A DNA stretch of 64,000 bases from Periplaneta americana (lineage: Eukaryota; Arthropoda; Insecta; Blattodea; Blattidae). Below the pieces are notes generated by a model. That model had not been told where the DNA came from. It saw nothing but the letters and a program-made list of their open reading frames with translations, and did no database searches. Where the stretch lies: assembly GCF_040183065.1 (NCBI RefSeq), contig NC_091120.1:71946708-72010707 (forward strand). Direction: 5' to 3'. The translations under genes were made by a program, and so were the position numbers. Below, in pieces: positions 24,472-35,217 of the stretch (position 1 is its first letter; each line of letters starts with the position of its first letter).

Positions 24472-24541
<70 letters not shown>
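24472..24541. repeat. (ATT)n microsatellite
   Basis: Pure 70-bp trinucleotide array. Confidence 0.95.
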
Positions 24542-24543
<2 letters not shown>

Positions 24544-24589
24544 AATCTTGGTCATTTTTTAAATTTTAGTGTCATAAGTTAATTAAAAA

Positions 24590-24960
24590 AATTTAAGGCC
24601 ATTTTATAGGTATGCCGAACACATAACTAATGCCAACCACACATACAATAACATAAATACAGACATGGAAATCTACACATACAACCCAAAAACCAAAAAC
24701 TCAACACACTAGAACAATATGAAATATACAGACACACTAAAACACACCCTAATCAAATACTCAACACACAGATCAATTTCAGAACACACACTATTTGACA
24801 CAACTCTTCATCACACGAACGCACCCACACAACAGGCAGCGAAGTTGAGATGACGCCGAGACACTGAAGTCTCTGAGGATGGTGTCAAGTAGCACCGAAA
24901 CATACTTACATAATTAACACGAGTAAGATTGCCATTTAATCAATTATTTATATTCAAGTG
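24590..24960 (+). mobile_element. Penelope-like retroelement 3' end (tentative)
   Basis: A-C-rich sequence with a recognisable tail: in one frame STHRSISEHTLFDTTLHHTN, then CTGAGGATGGTGTCAAGTAG, CACCGAAAC and a GTAAGATTGCC end. Such ends are familiar from arthropod Penelope-like elements. Stops interrupt the coding part. The assignment is from memory and moderate. Confidence 0.45.
24873..24900 (+). ncRNA. Hammerhead-ribozyme-like core motif
   Basis: CTGAGGA (24873-24879, fits CUGANGA), then GGTG...CACC as a potential 4-bp stem II, then GAAA (24897-24900). A CTTAC/GTAAG pair downstream could form another stem. The base after CTGAGGA (T24880) faces C24896, a mismatch at the position normally paired next to the core, so activity is doubtful. 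Penelope-like elements are known to carry hammerhead motifs. Confidence 0.35.
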
Positions 24961-25035
24961 TTAAAAGTAGTGTACGAAAGATTCAACATGAATTTTTCTG
25001 TGATTTTTAAGTCATCAACTTCCAAGCCCTATATA

Positions 25036-25718
25036 TGATTATGTCTCGTGACCATAATATTGTACGAAATTGAAATATACAAATTGGAAATTTATTCTTT
25101 GAAGAGATGGAAAAATTCAAATATCTTGGAGCAACAGTAACAAATATAAATGACACTCGGGAGGAAATTAAACGCAGCATAAATATGAGAAATGCCTATT
25201 ATTATTCGGTTGAGTTGCTCTCTAAAAAGTTCAAAGTTGGAATTTATAAAAGAGTTATATTACCGGTTGTTCTGTATTGTTGTGAAACTTGGACTCTCAC
25301 CTTGAGAGAGGAACAGAGGTTTAGGGTATTTGATAATAAGATACTTAGGAAGATATTTGGGACTAAGAAGGGTGGAGTTACAGGAAAATGGAAAAAGTTA
25401 TACAACGCAAAACTGCACACATTGTATTCTTCACTTAACATAATTAGGAACATTAGATCCAGACGTTTGAGGTGGGCAGGGCATGTAGCACATATGGGTG
25501 ACTCCAGAAATGCATATAGTGTGTTAGTTGGGAAGCCGGAGGGAAAAAGACTGTTATGGAGGCCGAGACGTAGATGGGAGAATGATATTAAAATGGATTT
25601 GAGGGAGTTGGGATATGATTGTAGAGACTGGATTAATCTTGCTTAGGATAGGGACCGTCGGAGGGCTTAGGCCTATGTGAGGGCGGCAATGTACCTCCAG
25701 GTTCTTTATAAGCCATAA
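25036..25718 (+). mobile_element. LINE 3' end, RT C-terminal region (family with GHVARMG motif)
   Basis: An open frame at 25107-25646 (179 aa) reads EKFKYLGATVTNINDTREE at its start. It contains VVLYCCETWTLTLREEQRFR, RKIFGTKKGGVTGKWKKL, RSRRLRWAGHVAHMG and RRRWENDIKMDLRELGYD, followed after the stop by the remains of DRDRRRA and a 3' UTR ending CATAAGTAAG. This is the C-terminal segment of a non-LTR retrotransposon RT. The copy is truncated at the 5' side and in-frame over this segment, but lacks the catalytic YADD box. Relatives in the window: 58626-59310 (+), 59395-59846 (-), 62588-63073 (-). A short (AAT)n follows at 25729. Confidence 0.85.
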
Positions 25719-25750
25719 GTAAGTTAATAATGATAATAATAATAATGATA

Positions 25751-26529
25751 AATGTAGTTGAAATCTGGAACAAGTGTTATTTGAGTGCAAGGGAGGTCAG
25801 AGCACGAGCCGTATTACATTGTAACATAACATAACTACTGTATTTAGAGTCGGAGACATGTCCACCGAAGTTCACTCCCTCTTCTGGTACCATTCCTGCT
25901 TATCAGCCTATTTTACCTTCTGATTCTGGCGCCATCCCTACTTATAAGCCAATCATATATCGATGATACATAATCACGATGTGTTGAAAAGAATTCTAAA
26001 TATCTACAGGAATTTATTTAAATACGCAATTATAATATATACTCCTATAACACTAGTGCTAATGGCTGGAGTATCGACTTTTCAGACCAGAGACACGAAT
26101 TTATATCCCGGCGTGTCAAAATGGAATGTGTTATGGGCAAAGGCAATATTTGAAACATATTTTCGTGGATTACATTCGTTTCTGCTGCCAGATTTCTGTC
26201 ATATCTCAATTAAAACATAACTATCATTCCGACAGAAACATAGATGCACATACCGCACTGCGCCACTGGCAACACCGAGAATGGCTAAGTGAAAACATTC
26301 GCCGTCTTAATCTCAGATATCATTCCAAGCACTTCCATTGTATAGGGTTGGTCATAACTTTTACCTAAGGATCCAATTTGAAAGTAAACTCACGTTGCTG
26401 TCATACTTATTTAATGAGGTCTATTCATTTTTACACATATTCCACATCAAAAATATGTGTTCCCACCATTTCATTCCCGGACAGCACGCAATCTTATGTG
26501 GGTTATCAAAGAAGAAAGTGTATGATGAA
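25751..26529. other. Unannotated stretch
   Basis: Short frames (80-85 codons) overlap on the plus strand but resemble nothing known. Confidence 0.3.
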
Positions 26530-26534
26530 ATGAC

Positions 26535-26885
26535 GAGCACACATTAGGGCCACTGGTGCACCCAGGGTGTCAGCTAGGACAATCAGCAACCGTTTACTGG
26601 AAGCTGGGCTACGATCAAAGGTGCCGTTCCCCAGGCTTCCTTTCACACCTCATCACTCTGCACTCGCCTCGGATGGTGTCGCGAAAGACGCAACTGGAGG
26701 GATGAATGACGCGGAGTTGTGTTTAATGATGAGACCAGGTTCTGCATTGTCGCCAATGCTGTTCGTTTGCGAGTGCGGTGTCGACCAGGAGAGCGGCAAC
26801 GACCAGAGTGTATACGGCAACACATCGAGTTACCAACTCTTTCATCATGGTCTAGGAAGCAATAGTCTACAATGACCGTACGTCT
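26535..26885 (+). mobile_element. Tc1-like transposase relic
   Basis: ARTISNRLLEAGLRSKVPFP matches the second helix-turn-helix region of Tc1-like transposases. In shifted frames there follow GVVFNDETRFCI (the usual FSDESRF box with the first catalytic Asp) and RLRVRCRPGERQRPECI. At least one frameshift and a stop (WRDE-stop-RGV) inactivate it. The third catalytic region is missing. No TIRs found. Confidence 0.75.
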
Positions 26886-26980
26886 CTGGTGCTCTTTATT
26901 TCGTAATGGTGGCAGAGAGTTTGTATTTTGAGTGTCATTTTAAATTGAAACTAAAATTTGTACAAGTACAAGTACGATTA

Positions 26981-27238
26981 TTTAGTCCTGACAGTCGCCG
27001 ACAAAGTGGGCCTGGGTCAGGCGAGTCCATTAAGTTGCGCCAAGGGGTGTTCGGGTTAATCTGTCGTTTGCTTTCAGAGCGATCGGATGTCACGCCACGC
27101 GATAGAGCGGTGTGTTTCCAGTACAGTTAAGCTGTACTACATTTCTTTACTGACTGCTCGCTTCTATCTCTCCTCCGGAACTCTCCCCACTACTCCTATT
27201 ACTTCCCTCTTTCGCGTCGCTGAGCTGTCAGGACTAAA
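26981..27238. mobile_element. Inverted-repeat element, 258 bp
   Basis: TTTAGTCCTGACAG (26981-26994) is exactly mirrored by CTGTCAGGACTAAA (27225-27238), with weaker pairing inward through TCGCCGAC/GTCGC. Size and structure suit a MITE. The TSD is unclear because of AT-rich flanks. Confidence 0.55.
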
Positions 27239-27465
27239 ATAAATAATCGGTCTGTATACTCGTATGTTTTAAGAATATTAACATATATATACAGTACTTA
27301 ATGCTCAGAATTTAAGCATGAAGTTCTTAGTCAATTATCTTTCTTGTTTTCCAAAATCTTCTTCTTGTATACTAATAAGGTTTAGGCATATTGGCCTGTC
27401 CAATATTCTATAGAGATCAATAACTCTCTTTATGGAAGACGGAACAGACGGCCGTTTAATTTGAA
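27239..27465. other. Unannotated stretch
   Basis: Nothing recognised. Confidence 0.3.
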
Positions 27466-27466
27466 G

Positions 27467-27510
<44 letters not shown>

Positions 27511-27525
27511 CATCATCATCATAAT
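27466..27525. repeat. (AAT)n then (ATC)n microsatellite
   Basis: About 45 bp of AAT followed by CATCATCATCAT. Confidence 0.95.
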
Positions 27526-29371
27526 TTAGGAGGATGGATATCTTGGCAATGAATTTAGACATTTGCTGTTAAAATATATATGTAATGAAAAGCATACTGA
27601 TGTATTTCTCGATGAATATTATACCGACTGTCGCTGACAAAGTTATAAAGTGAAAACGTTAGCTAATTAGCTTAAACATTGCGTAAAAGTCAGGTTTTGA
27701 GTTTGAATCTCGTAGTAGTAGGGCAGGTTTAAGGTTAAATCAGTGTCTTGTGTTGTGGTAGGCAGGAGCCTAACAAAGACGTCACAAGATATTTTCGGTT
27801 TGCGCACATTACAGAAACGGAAAAGAGTTGCATTGCCAACTTCACATAAGCATGTACTAAAATGTTTATGATTTTCCTTCCAGTGACCATTACCGTTGAA
27901 CAAAATGCTACTCTGCTCTTTTAATACTGTAGATAAAAGCTATAAGTGGAGTAAATGGAGGCTTTTATCAGTAAATGTTTGAATTTTCTTGCAGCGAAGG
28001 AAAATATGCTTGAAAAATATTTTCTCATCCAATCTCGGCCAAAGCAGAACTGTAAAGTACCACTTTTGCGTATATTGCGCAACATGAGTTCTACATACAC
28101 GTCCAAGTTACTAACGATGAAACAGATAAGTTAAAAATGATGTATATGAAGACAGACTTTTTTGAAGTCTCCACCTCCCCGCAGTGATATTTTAAGAACC
28201 TTGACTCATTAGCAAGTAAACACATCAAAAGAAGTCTTCCCGTATACTAATTTATTAGTTTTATTTTAAGTGCAATAAAGAGAGAGAAATTAAAATAATC
28301 AAAGTTAATTTAAATTATGGTAGTTTACGCATTCCTTTTATAAGAACCCCTCCTCTCTCGCTTCGTAGATGCTTCCACAACGTTGTTCATGCAATTGAAA
28401 GAGAATATGATATGTGAAAATAAAAACCTTGAAGATGGAGTCGTTGTAAGTTGAGGAAAGTTTTTCACTTTTGTTGGACAATTTTGCCATTCTTTCTACA
28501 AGGAAGGTAAAAAGGAAAACACTTAAAATTTGATCTAAATTTCAGAAAAATTCATGGATTAAATATGTAACAGAACATGTAACGTCAAGAAAAATAAATA
28601 GGCCTAAAGTAATTAAGTTCCAAATAATTAACCTTCAGTGATGAGTCGATGCTATAATCTGCCGAATACTCGATAGGTACCTATTTTTTAATTTCGATAT
28701 TCGATACTGCAAATTTAAAAGTGAACAGGATACAAGAAAAAATTAAAATACTTCAAACAGCATTGCATTTTTTACACTGTAGTAACATATTCCTCGCCTC
28801 ACTGGTTTATTTAAGAAGGAGATAAGGAATCCCTAAGTTTAAATCATTTTTCTGGATAATACCGGAGTAACCATTCTAGGTGGAAGGTGAAAAGACTCAA
28901 TATTTTATTATACGGATGTGTCTATTTTTGCATAAATTCCTCTTGTACATTGAAATTTTTGGTTCTTCAGGATTGAGGAATATTTTACAACTACCATCAA
29001 ATATTTTTAATGACAGAAAAAACAACTCATTTCTGTAAAACGCGGAACAGAGATGGATATACTACATGATACCATACGAGAATTTGATATAGTGGAAGTA
29101 TAATTCATCACTGAAATATAATGAAAGAAAGAAATAAATAAAGAAAAAGAGAACTCCCCAAAAAGTAAAATGTATAAAAAAAATCGAATTTTTTCCCAAG
29201 AATATCGATCAGTTTCGATACTGTCAAGTATTGTGGATCCAACTCTACCTTCAGCAGTTAGCGTATAGTTATAATTATTGATACTAAAATAATAAAAATT
29301 GCAAAGAATTTTATTTTCAGTATTTGATCCATAAACAACCATAATATATTTACCAAACTGAATTAGTACTG
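27526..29371. other. Unannotated stretch
   Basis: AT-rich with isolated short frames. No repeats or domains recognised. Confidence 0.3.
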
Positions 29372-29373
29372 TA

Positions 29374-29465
29374 CAGGGTATAACAAAATCTAACCGATAA
29401 ACTTTGAAGAATGATACGTCACTCAGGATAATTTTTTGTTAAGGAACATAGCGTCATAGAGCGTC
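29374..29465 (+). mobile_element. Possible terminus of a CAGGGT-type DNA transposon
   Basis: CAGGGTATAACAAAATCTAA, preceded by TA, looks like the terminus of a Tc1/mariner-type element, as at 34644. The other end is absent; LINE sequence follows directly. Confidence 0.3.
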
Positions 29466-29475
29466 TTTATACTCA

Positions 29476-29880
29476 TCATTCTACACTGTAGAAATACGTC
29501 GCCTCTGGAATTCGGTACCTAATGATGTCAGAGACTGCCGGACTTTATCACAATTCAAAATTAAATTGGAACATTTTGTCTTATTTAATGGTTTTTAGGT
29601 ATTGCTAGAAGTGTTGCTTCGTGTTTTTCACACTAGATTTAAAATTGCAAGTTTTTTGTTTATGTTCGTTAATTAGTTAGGATATAATAATTAATTATGA
29701 TACCTAATCACTCATCTAAAGTTTGTGTGACTGCAATCTGTGTAGGCCTATATATTTGTGTGGCTTTACTTTGCTTATAGTGTGACTTTTTTTTATTTCT
29801 ATAATTGTATTTGTATTCCTGGTGGTGATGAAGAGAAGACCTGATGGCCTTAACTACACCAGAATAAACGAAAGAACGGG
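29476..29880 (+). mobile_element. LINE 3' end (same family as 50405-51000)
   Basis: Mixed frames give VEIRRLWNS-like text, then NDVRDCRTLSQFKIKLEHF, the C-terminus of a CR1/Jockey-type RT. A 3' UTR follows whose last segment (GAAGAGAAGACCTGATGGCC, CCAGAATAAA) is shared, reverse-complemented, with 50410-50460. The LINE ends at AATAAACGAAAGAACGGG and passes directly into the GGCA array. Confidence 0.75.
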
Positions 29881-30957
29881 CAGGCAGGCAGGCCGGACAG
29901 GCGGGCAGGCAGGCCGGACAGGCGGGCAGGCAGGCAGGCAGGCAGGCAGGCCGGATAGGCGGGCAGGCAGGCAGGCCGGACAGGCGGGCGGGCAGGCGGG
30001 CCGGACAGGCGGGACAGGCGGGCGGGCGGGCAGGCAGGCAGGTAGGCAGGCGGGCCGGACAGGAAGGAAGGCAGGCAGGCGGGCCGGACAGGCGGGCAGG
30101 CAGACGGGCGGGACAGTCGGGCAGGCAGGCAAGCAGGCAGGCAGGAAGGCAGGCCGGACAGGCGGGCAGGCAGGCGGGCGGGACAGGCGGGCAGGCAGGC
30201 AGGCAGGAAGGCAGGCAGGCGGGCCGGGCTGGCAGGCGGGCGGGGCAGGCAGGCAGGCCGGACAGCCGGGCAGGCAGGCGGGCGGGACAGGCAGGCAGGC
30301 AGACAGGCAGACAGGCGAGCAGGCAGGCGGGCCGGACAGGCGGGCAGGCCGGACATGCGGGCAGGCAGGTCGGACAGGCGGGCAGGAATGCAGGCCGGAC
30401 AGGCGGGCAGGCGGGACAGGCGGGCAGGCAGGCAGGCGGGCAGGAAGGCAGGCCGGACAGGCGGGCAGGCAGGCAGGCAGGCGGGCAGGCAGGCCGGCCG
30501 GGCAGGCATGCCGGACAGCCAGGCATGCAGGCCGGACAAGCGGGCAGGCAGGCCGGACAGACGGTCAGGCAGAAAGACAGGCCGGGCAGGCGGGCTGGCA
30601 GGCAGGCGGGCCGGACAGGCGGGTAGGCAGGCAGGCAGGCAGGCCGAACAGGCGGGTAGGCAGGCAGGCATGCAGGCAGGCCGGACAGGCGGGTAGGCAG
30701 GCAGGCCGGACAGGCGGGTAGGCAGGCAGGCCGGACAGGCGGGCGGGCAGGCAGGCCCGGACAGGCGGGTGGGCGGGCAGGCAGGCAGGCAGGCCGGACA
30801 GGCGGGCAGGCAGGCAGGCCGGACAGGCGGGCAGGCAGGCAGGCAGGCCGGACAGGCGGGCAGGCAGGCAGGCCGGACAGGCGGGCAGGCAGGCAGGCAG
30901 GCAGGGCAGCTCGGACAGGCAGGCAGGCAGGCCGGACAGGCAGGCAGGCCAGGCAGA
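29881..30957. repeat. GC-rich GGCA-based array, about 1.08 kb
   Basis: Built from GGCA tetranucleotides interspersed with a variant block CCGGACAGGCGGGCAGGCAG. Block spacing varies in multiples of about 4 bp (24, 28, 32). The plus strand is strongly G-rich, the minus C-rich. Frames up to 299 codons on both strands (Gly/Arg/Gln/Ala-rich or Pro/Cys/Leu/Ala-rich) arise because the unit lacks stop codons; they are not genes. The array is markedly GC-richer than the rest of the window. Confidence 0.95.
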
Positions 30958-31228
30958 ATACTTTAACTTAGGTATTCTTTGAGAAGTACGTTCTGGAAGT
31001 CAAGTTTAGTTTTCTTTCACCACGTTCCACATGTGTGTTTTCGTTTGTGGCATGTAAGCTACAAAAATACTTTACATTCCCATTTCCAGCTCTTTTACAA
31101 GCATTTTATTTACAATTATGCTTCGAATATCACACTTTTAGCTCCTCACTATTGGAAGTAAATAAGGACAATATTATGAAGTAATAAGTCAATCGGAATT
31201 ATGACGGAAGTATATTTGGACCTTATGT

Positions 31229-31409
31229 AATACATACATAGTTCCGCATGTCCCGTCGATTTGACCTTTAATGTAGTACATACATAGTTCCGCACGTCCC
31301 GTCGATTTGACCTTTAATGTAGTACATACATAGTTCCGCACGTCCCGTCGATTTGACCTTTAATGTAATATACACATAGTTCCGCACGTCCCGTCGATTT
31401 GACCTTTAA
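31229..31409. repeat. Tandem repeat, period 46 bp, four copies
   Basis: AGTTCCGC recurs at 31240, 31286, 31332 and 31378, exactly 46 bp apart. The unit continues CACGTCCCGTCGATTTGACC then TTTAATGTAGTACATACAT. The last unit is cut at its TTAA by the piggyBac-like element. Confidence 0.9.
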
Positions 31410-33128
31410 CCCAGGTAAGACTGAATTATTTTTTGTTAAAAAATACAATTTTTTGTATGAATTATTTAATTGTAATTTGTATAACATAACAAAGCTGTTT
31501 TTAATTTTTTTTGTTGATAGTATCCGAGATTTTCAGTGTCCTATATATAGGACGTCACTCATATCCCCATGCAAAAACATTATATGACATAAGTCGTTTT
31601 AGCACAAATATGTATAAATTGTTTAGCTTAACAATACGTCAAATTAACACAAAATTATAATATCACTCACACACAATGAGATTATTGTATTTTTCGAGAA
31701 TGTTTATGGTGTGTGATACGTGATAAAACATTTTACATGTGCACCAACATCACACTTCATACTTATTATTGTTGTCTTTGTGTGACACTGTCTGCATCGA
31801 GTTTGTTTTTCTTGAGATACCACAAAATGATTACTTCCATCAAACCTTGAATCTTTTTGCTCAGTCTTAGACGAGATGATCTACCGCAGTGGTCGTCAGC
31901 ATTCGCTGAAATGGATAAAGGGTAAGTGCAGCAGGATTATGTAGAGAGCATACCCGCCAGCAGCCACAAATGCGGGTAAGAGACGATAGCCCGAGAGTGC
32001 AGTGAGTTGACGACCGCTGGTCTACCGCTTGACTGTACATGTCGAGCAGTGGATTCGAGAACAGATAAGACAAGACGTTTGCGAAATGCAAGATGATCGA
32101 GTTTTTCGTTGGAGTTTATCTTGTATAGCTGCCATGCATTTTGTTCTGCTACGTCAATGCAGACTAAAGTACCATTTCTTGCTTCTAATAGATGTTTTGT
32201 ACAGATTGATGTTTTGGTCCACCCATAATTTTGTTGTAATAATATATGATATTGGGCTATTTCACTGATATTTTCTTCTTCAAATTTCTAGAGTATCTTG
32301 AAACTGTGTGCACGGAAATTGAAAAGTATAGAATTTCCCTGCTGTATGTCAACTTCTTCCCAATTGAAATTTATTATTCTTTCTCTTCATCTGTATATCA
32401 GTTGCTGAATCACTAGTATTTCTACTGCCATTCTCACCATCGCCTTTACTATGTTCATCATCACCATTATGACTTTCGTCATCATAATCATCCATTTCCT
32501 CTCCTTGTGTGTTGAGGGTTAATTCCGTCTCAGCTCGCAACTGACTACCAGTAGTAGGGTTATTTTCATCACCAGAATCCTCAACAGTTACGTTACCACA
32601 CGCATTTTTTGGTGATAAAATGGTGATGGAAATGTTATTGCACTTAGGTATAGCAACTTGGCGTCCTGAATCATTTGTAAGGCTTCATTTAGTGAAAACC
32701 CCCTATAATAACATGAGTACCATCAGTCTCACGACATGTCCCCTTTTATGACTGACGTACTACATGTAGTACGCCTAACTTTACCATGATATGGCATAAC
32801 ACTAAATAAAAAATTGAATCTAATTATGAATTATTATATACGAAGTACATCATACGAGTATGCCCTATCAATATCAAAAGCATTATATCTATAGCATGTG
32901 ATATATACCAACTTCGAGAACAACATGTTCTGCTCCACAGCCATGACTCACACAAATATGTCAACAACAATGACTATGACAGACTGAACATAATAAAAAA
33001 AATTGGAGGCAATTTATAACACATAAGGATTATGTTATCATGATTGCCGACTATGAAAATCTTACACAACAATGTTAAAAAAATAAAACGTCCGGTGTCC
33101 TATGTATAGGACGTCAGTCTTATCTGGG
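31410..33128 (-). mobile_element. piggyBac-like element, degraded, TTAA target sites
   Basis: Left end TTAA-CCCAGGTAAGACTGA and right end TCAGTCTTATCTGGG-TTAA are inverted, with TTAA at 31406-31409 and 33129-33132. TTAA targets with CCC...GGG ends are diagnostic of piggyBac. Near each end is a palindrome, GTCCTATATATAGGAC (31538-31553) and GTCCTATGTATAGGAC (33097-33112). A minus-strand frame at 32540-32349 is strongly acidic (EEMDDYDDESHNGDDEHSKG), like the N-terminal region of piggyBac transposases. No conserved DDD catalytic domain was identified. At 1,719 bp it is shorter than typical ~2.4-kb autonomous elements. A hAT-like MITE is inserted at 31887. Confidence 0.75.
31887..32019. mobile_element. 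hAT-like MITE nested in the piggyBac-like element, 133 bp
   Basis: Starts CAGTGGTCGTCAGCATTCGC and ends GTTGACGACCGCTG. The flanks ATCTACCG (31879-31886) and GTCTACCG (32020-32027) form an 8-bp duplication with one mismatch. It shares CATACCCGCCAGCAGC with the copy at 12820-13001. Confidence 0.85.
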
Positions 33129-33132
33129 TTAA

Positions 33133-33935
33133 TTCCATTTTATCTCTATTTTAATTGAAACAATTTTAAAAATATAATAATACAAACTGCCGTTTTTATA
33201 CGACGATAATGTTACATCGTTAAGACAACACGAATATGATGCTCAATTTACTATGTGTATACATATGAGTTTGTAGAGCACAGGATAATCCATTCGCTTT
33301 TCGATATTTATTGATTTTATGTCATCACGAAATACTTTGAATGACAGTACTTATATGGAGAACGGAGTTTCTTGAAATTAACTTACACCGCAATACCCAT
33401 AATGTTAAGTCTTTCCGAACTCAGCCAAATGACATGATCAATTGCTGATTACAGACAATTGGTTGCCAATTCACTGCCGTGGGAGCTCTAGTTGGTGTTA
33501 TTAATTCGTGAATAGTCATTTTCACAGCAGTTTGTGAGCGTACATGAGGCGAGGCAGATGATAATGGCAGCGTAAGACTTATATGTCATAGAATGTGTCA
33601 TAAATACGTAGACCGTCCAATAACTAACTACACAAATGACTAAGCCTGTAACATAAAATATGTAGTTGACTACGCGTAGGGACCGTATTCTTTGGTAATA
33701 GAGATAAGCGCGAAATATTACAAATCACTTTCTTTGTTATATTTACTATTCTAGATAATACCTAAAATACTATATTTCATCAAAACGAACTCGCGAAATA
33801 ACACGAAATTTGGATTATTGTGCGAAATATCAGAAATGAAATAATTTTATTCCTCTGTACACCTTATTTATGTGTATTTATATGTACATCTTAAACTACT
33901 GTATTCATCTGACGTTGTTTACGGTGTCTACTTAC
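33133..33935. other. Unannotated stretch
   Basis: AT-rich; no element recognised. Confidence 0.3.
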
Positions 33936-33939
33936 AGTA

Positions 33940-34412
33940 TTCCATTCAGTGCGCTGTCTGAGGTATGGGGACAGGAAACTACACTAAAGCAATGCAGATA
34001 GCGTAATGTGTAACGGACATGGTCGGTCCTGATATGCACGTCTGTAGACAGCAGTGTATGTGTACAAGTTGCAGTGTCCAGTCGATCAGTCCTAGTGAAA
34101 TGGAGGAGTACACGAGAGCGGAATAAGCAGATCTGATTTTCGTATACGTATGAGCCAATGGGAACAGTGGACAAGCTCACAGATTGTATCGGTACAAGTA
34201 CCCACGTAGGAGAGATCCGACCCATACCATGTTTCCACGACTGTTGCAAAGGGTACGTGGTGCCAAATTACAATTCCATGTCCACTCAACTATTTTTGCT
34301 TATAACTTTCGACTCAGTCATTTCCGGACCATGGTTCCTTATCTCAAATTGATACATGTGCCCTTCGCCATCATCCCTGAAAATTTGTAACACCACCTCG
34401 GAAACACCCTGC
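33940..34412 (+). mobile_element. DUF4817-type transposon fragment: transposase N-terminus and one terminus
   Basis: From the ATG at 34100 the plus strand reads MEEYTRAE-stop-ADLIFVY, then ANGNSGQAHRLYRYKYPRRR, THTMFPRLLQRV. This is the helix-turn-helix domain (DUF4817) found at the N-terminus of many insect DDE transposases. Two in-frame stops break it (34124-34126 and within YV-stop-ANGN). The frame then runs into sequence ending GTAACACCACCTCGGAAACACCCTG at 34412, which looks like a CAGGGTG-type terminus. The catalytic domain is missing. Frames at 33932-34390 on both strands are shadows. Confidence 0.6.
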
Positions 34413-34643
34413 GACATTCTTCAATCTTTGCTGCAGTATGTTATGCACCGCAGGATATATATTTTGATTCGAAGAGGATGTGGGAGGACTAATAGAGGAC
34501 CACAGTTAATTTGGTGTGTATTATTATTTTACTGGCAATGTGGTTCTCTACTACTAATGCGGACAGTGAGAGGGCACTGAAATACTTACTGACTATCCCA
34601 CAATTCTTCGTTCGGACAATGTACAAACCATGCTTAGTTTATA

Positions 34644-35215
34644 CAGAGTGAATCATAAGTAATGTCATAAATTTCAGGCAGTTATTAATGTCAGATATTA
34701 AAAAAAATCAATATAATTTTGCTCGTTTATGTTTCCTTTTAGAGAAAAAAAAATTGTTTTATGAGAAACACTTCATAGCGTGTTTTGGGAAAGCCATTGA
34801 TTGAATTCCCAATATGCTCAGTCAACTTAAGAGAGCAGTATATTATGATGATAAATTACTGAAAGAATTTTACTTTTTTATGTGCATAAATTTGATACGA
34901 ATAAATGTAACTTTTCGTTCTGCAAAGGAATTTTAAGATGTTAAATTGTTCGGTTCAAATTTCTGCACATTTAAAGGACACAACTAAAATTCTTTCAATA
35001 ACTTATTATCATAGTACACTGCTCTCTTAAATTAACTGAGAATATTGGGAATTAAATCAATGGCTTTCCCAAAACTCGCTATGAAATGTTTCATATAAAA
35101 CATTTTTATCTCGAAAGGGAAGCAAAACCGAGCAAAATTGTATTAAACTTTTTTGATTGAAATATCTCAAAGAATAACCCCTTGAAATTAATTACTTTAC
35201 TTACGGTTTACCCTG
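34644..35215. mobile_element. Fold-back element with ~270-bp arms, TA-flanked
   Basis: Starts CAGAGTGAATCATAAGTAA and ends TTACGGTTTACCCTG, with TA on both sides (34642-34643, 35216-35217). The arms match over most of their length, sharing TTTTGGGAAAGCCATTGATT, TTAAGAGAGCAGT and GAAAGAATTTTA. The 572-bp element is almost entirely palindromic, with about 30 bp of loop. TA targets and CAGGGTG-like ends suggest Tc1/mariner mobilisation. Confidence 0.8.
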
Positions 35216-35217
35216 TA

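Noticed and set aside
25244..25790. Minus-strand frames at 25244-25790
   Set aside because: Shadows of the plus-strand LINE RT fragment.
29374..29465. Full DNA transposon starting at CAGGGTATAAC
   Set aside because: No matching opposite end within reach; retained only as a possible single terminus.
29708..30966. Long frames (up to 299 codons) on both strands over the GGCA array
   Set aside because: They arise because the repeat lacks stop codons; both strands and several frames are open at once and composition is purely periodic.
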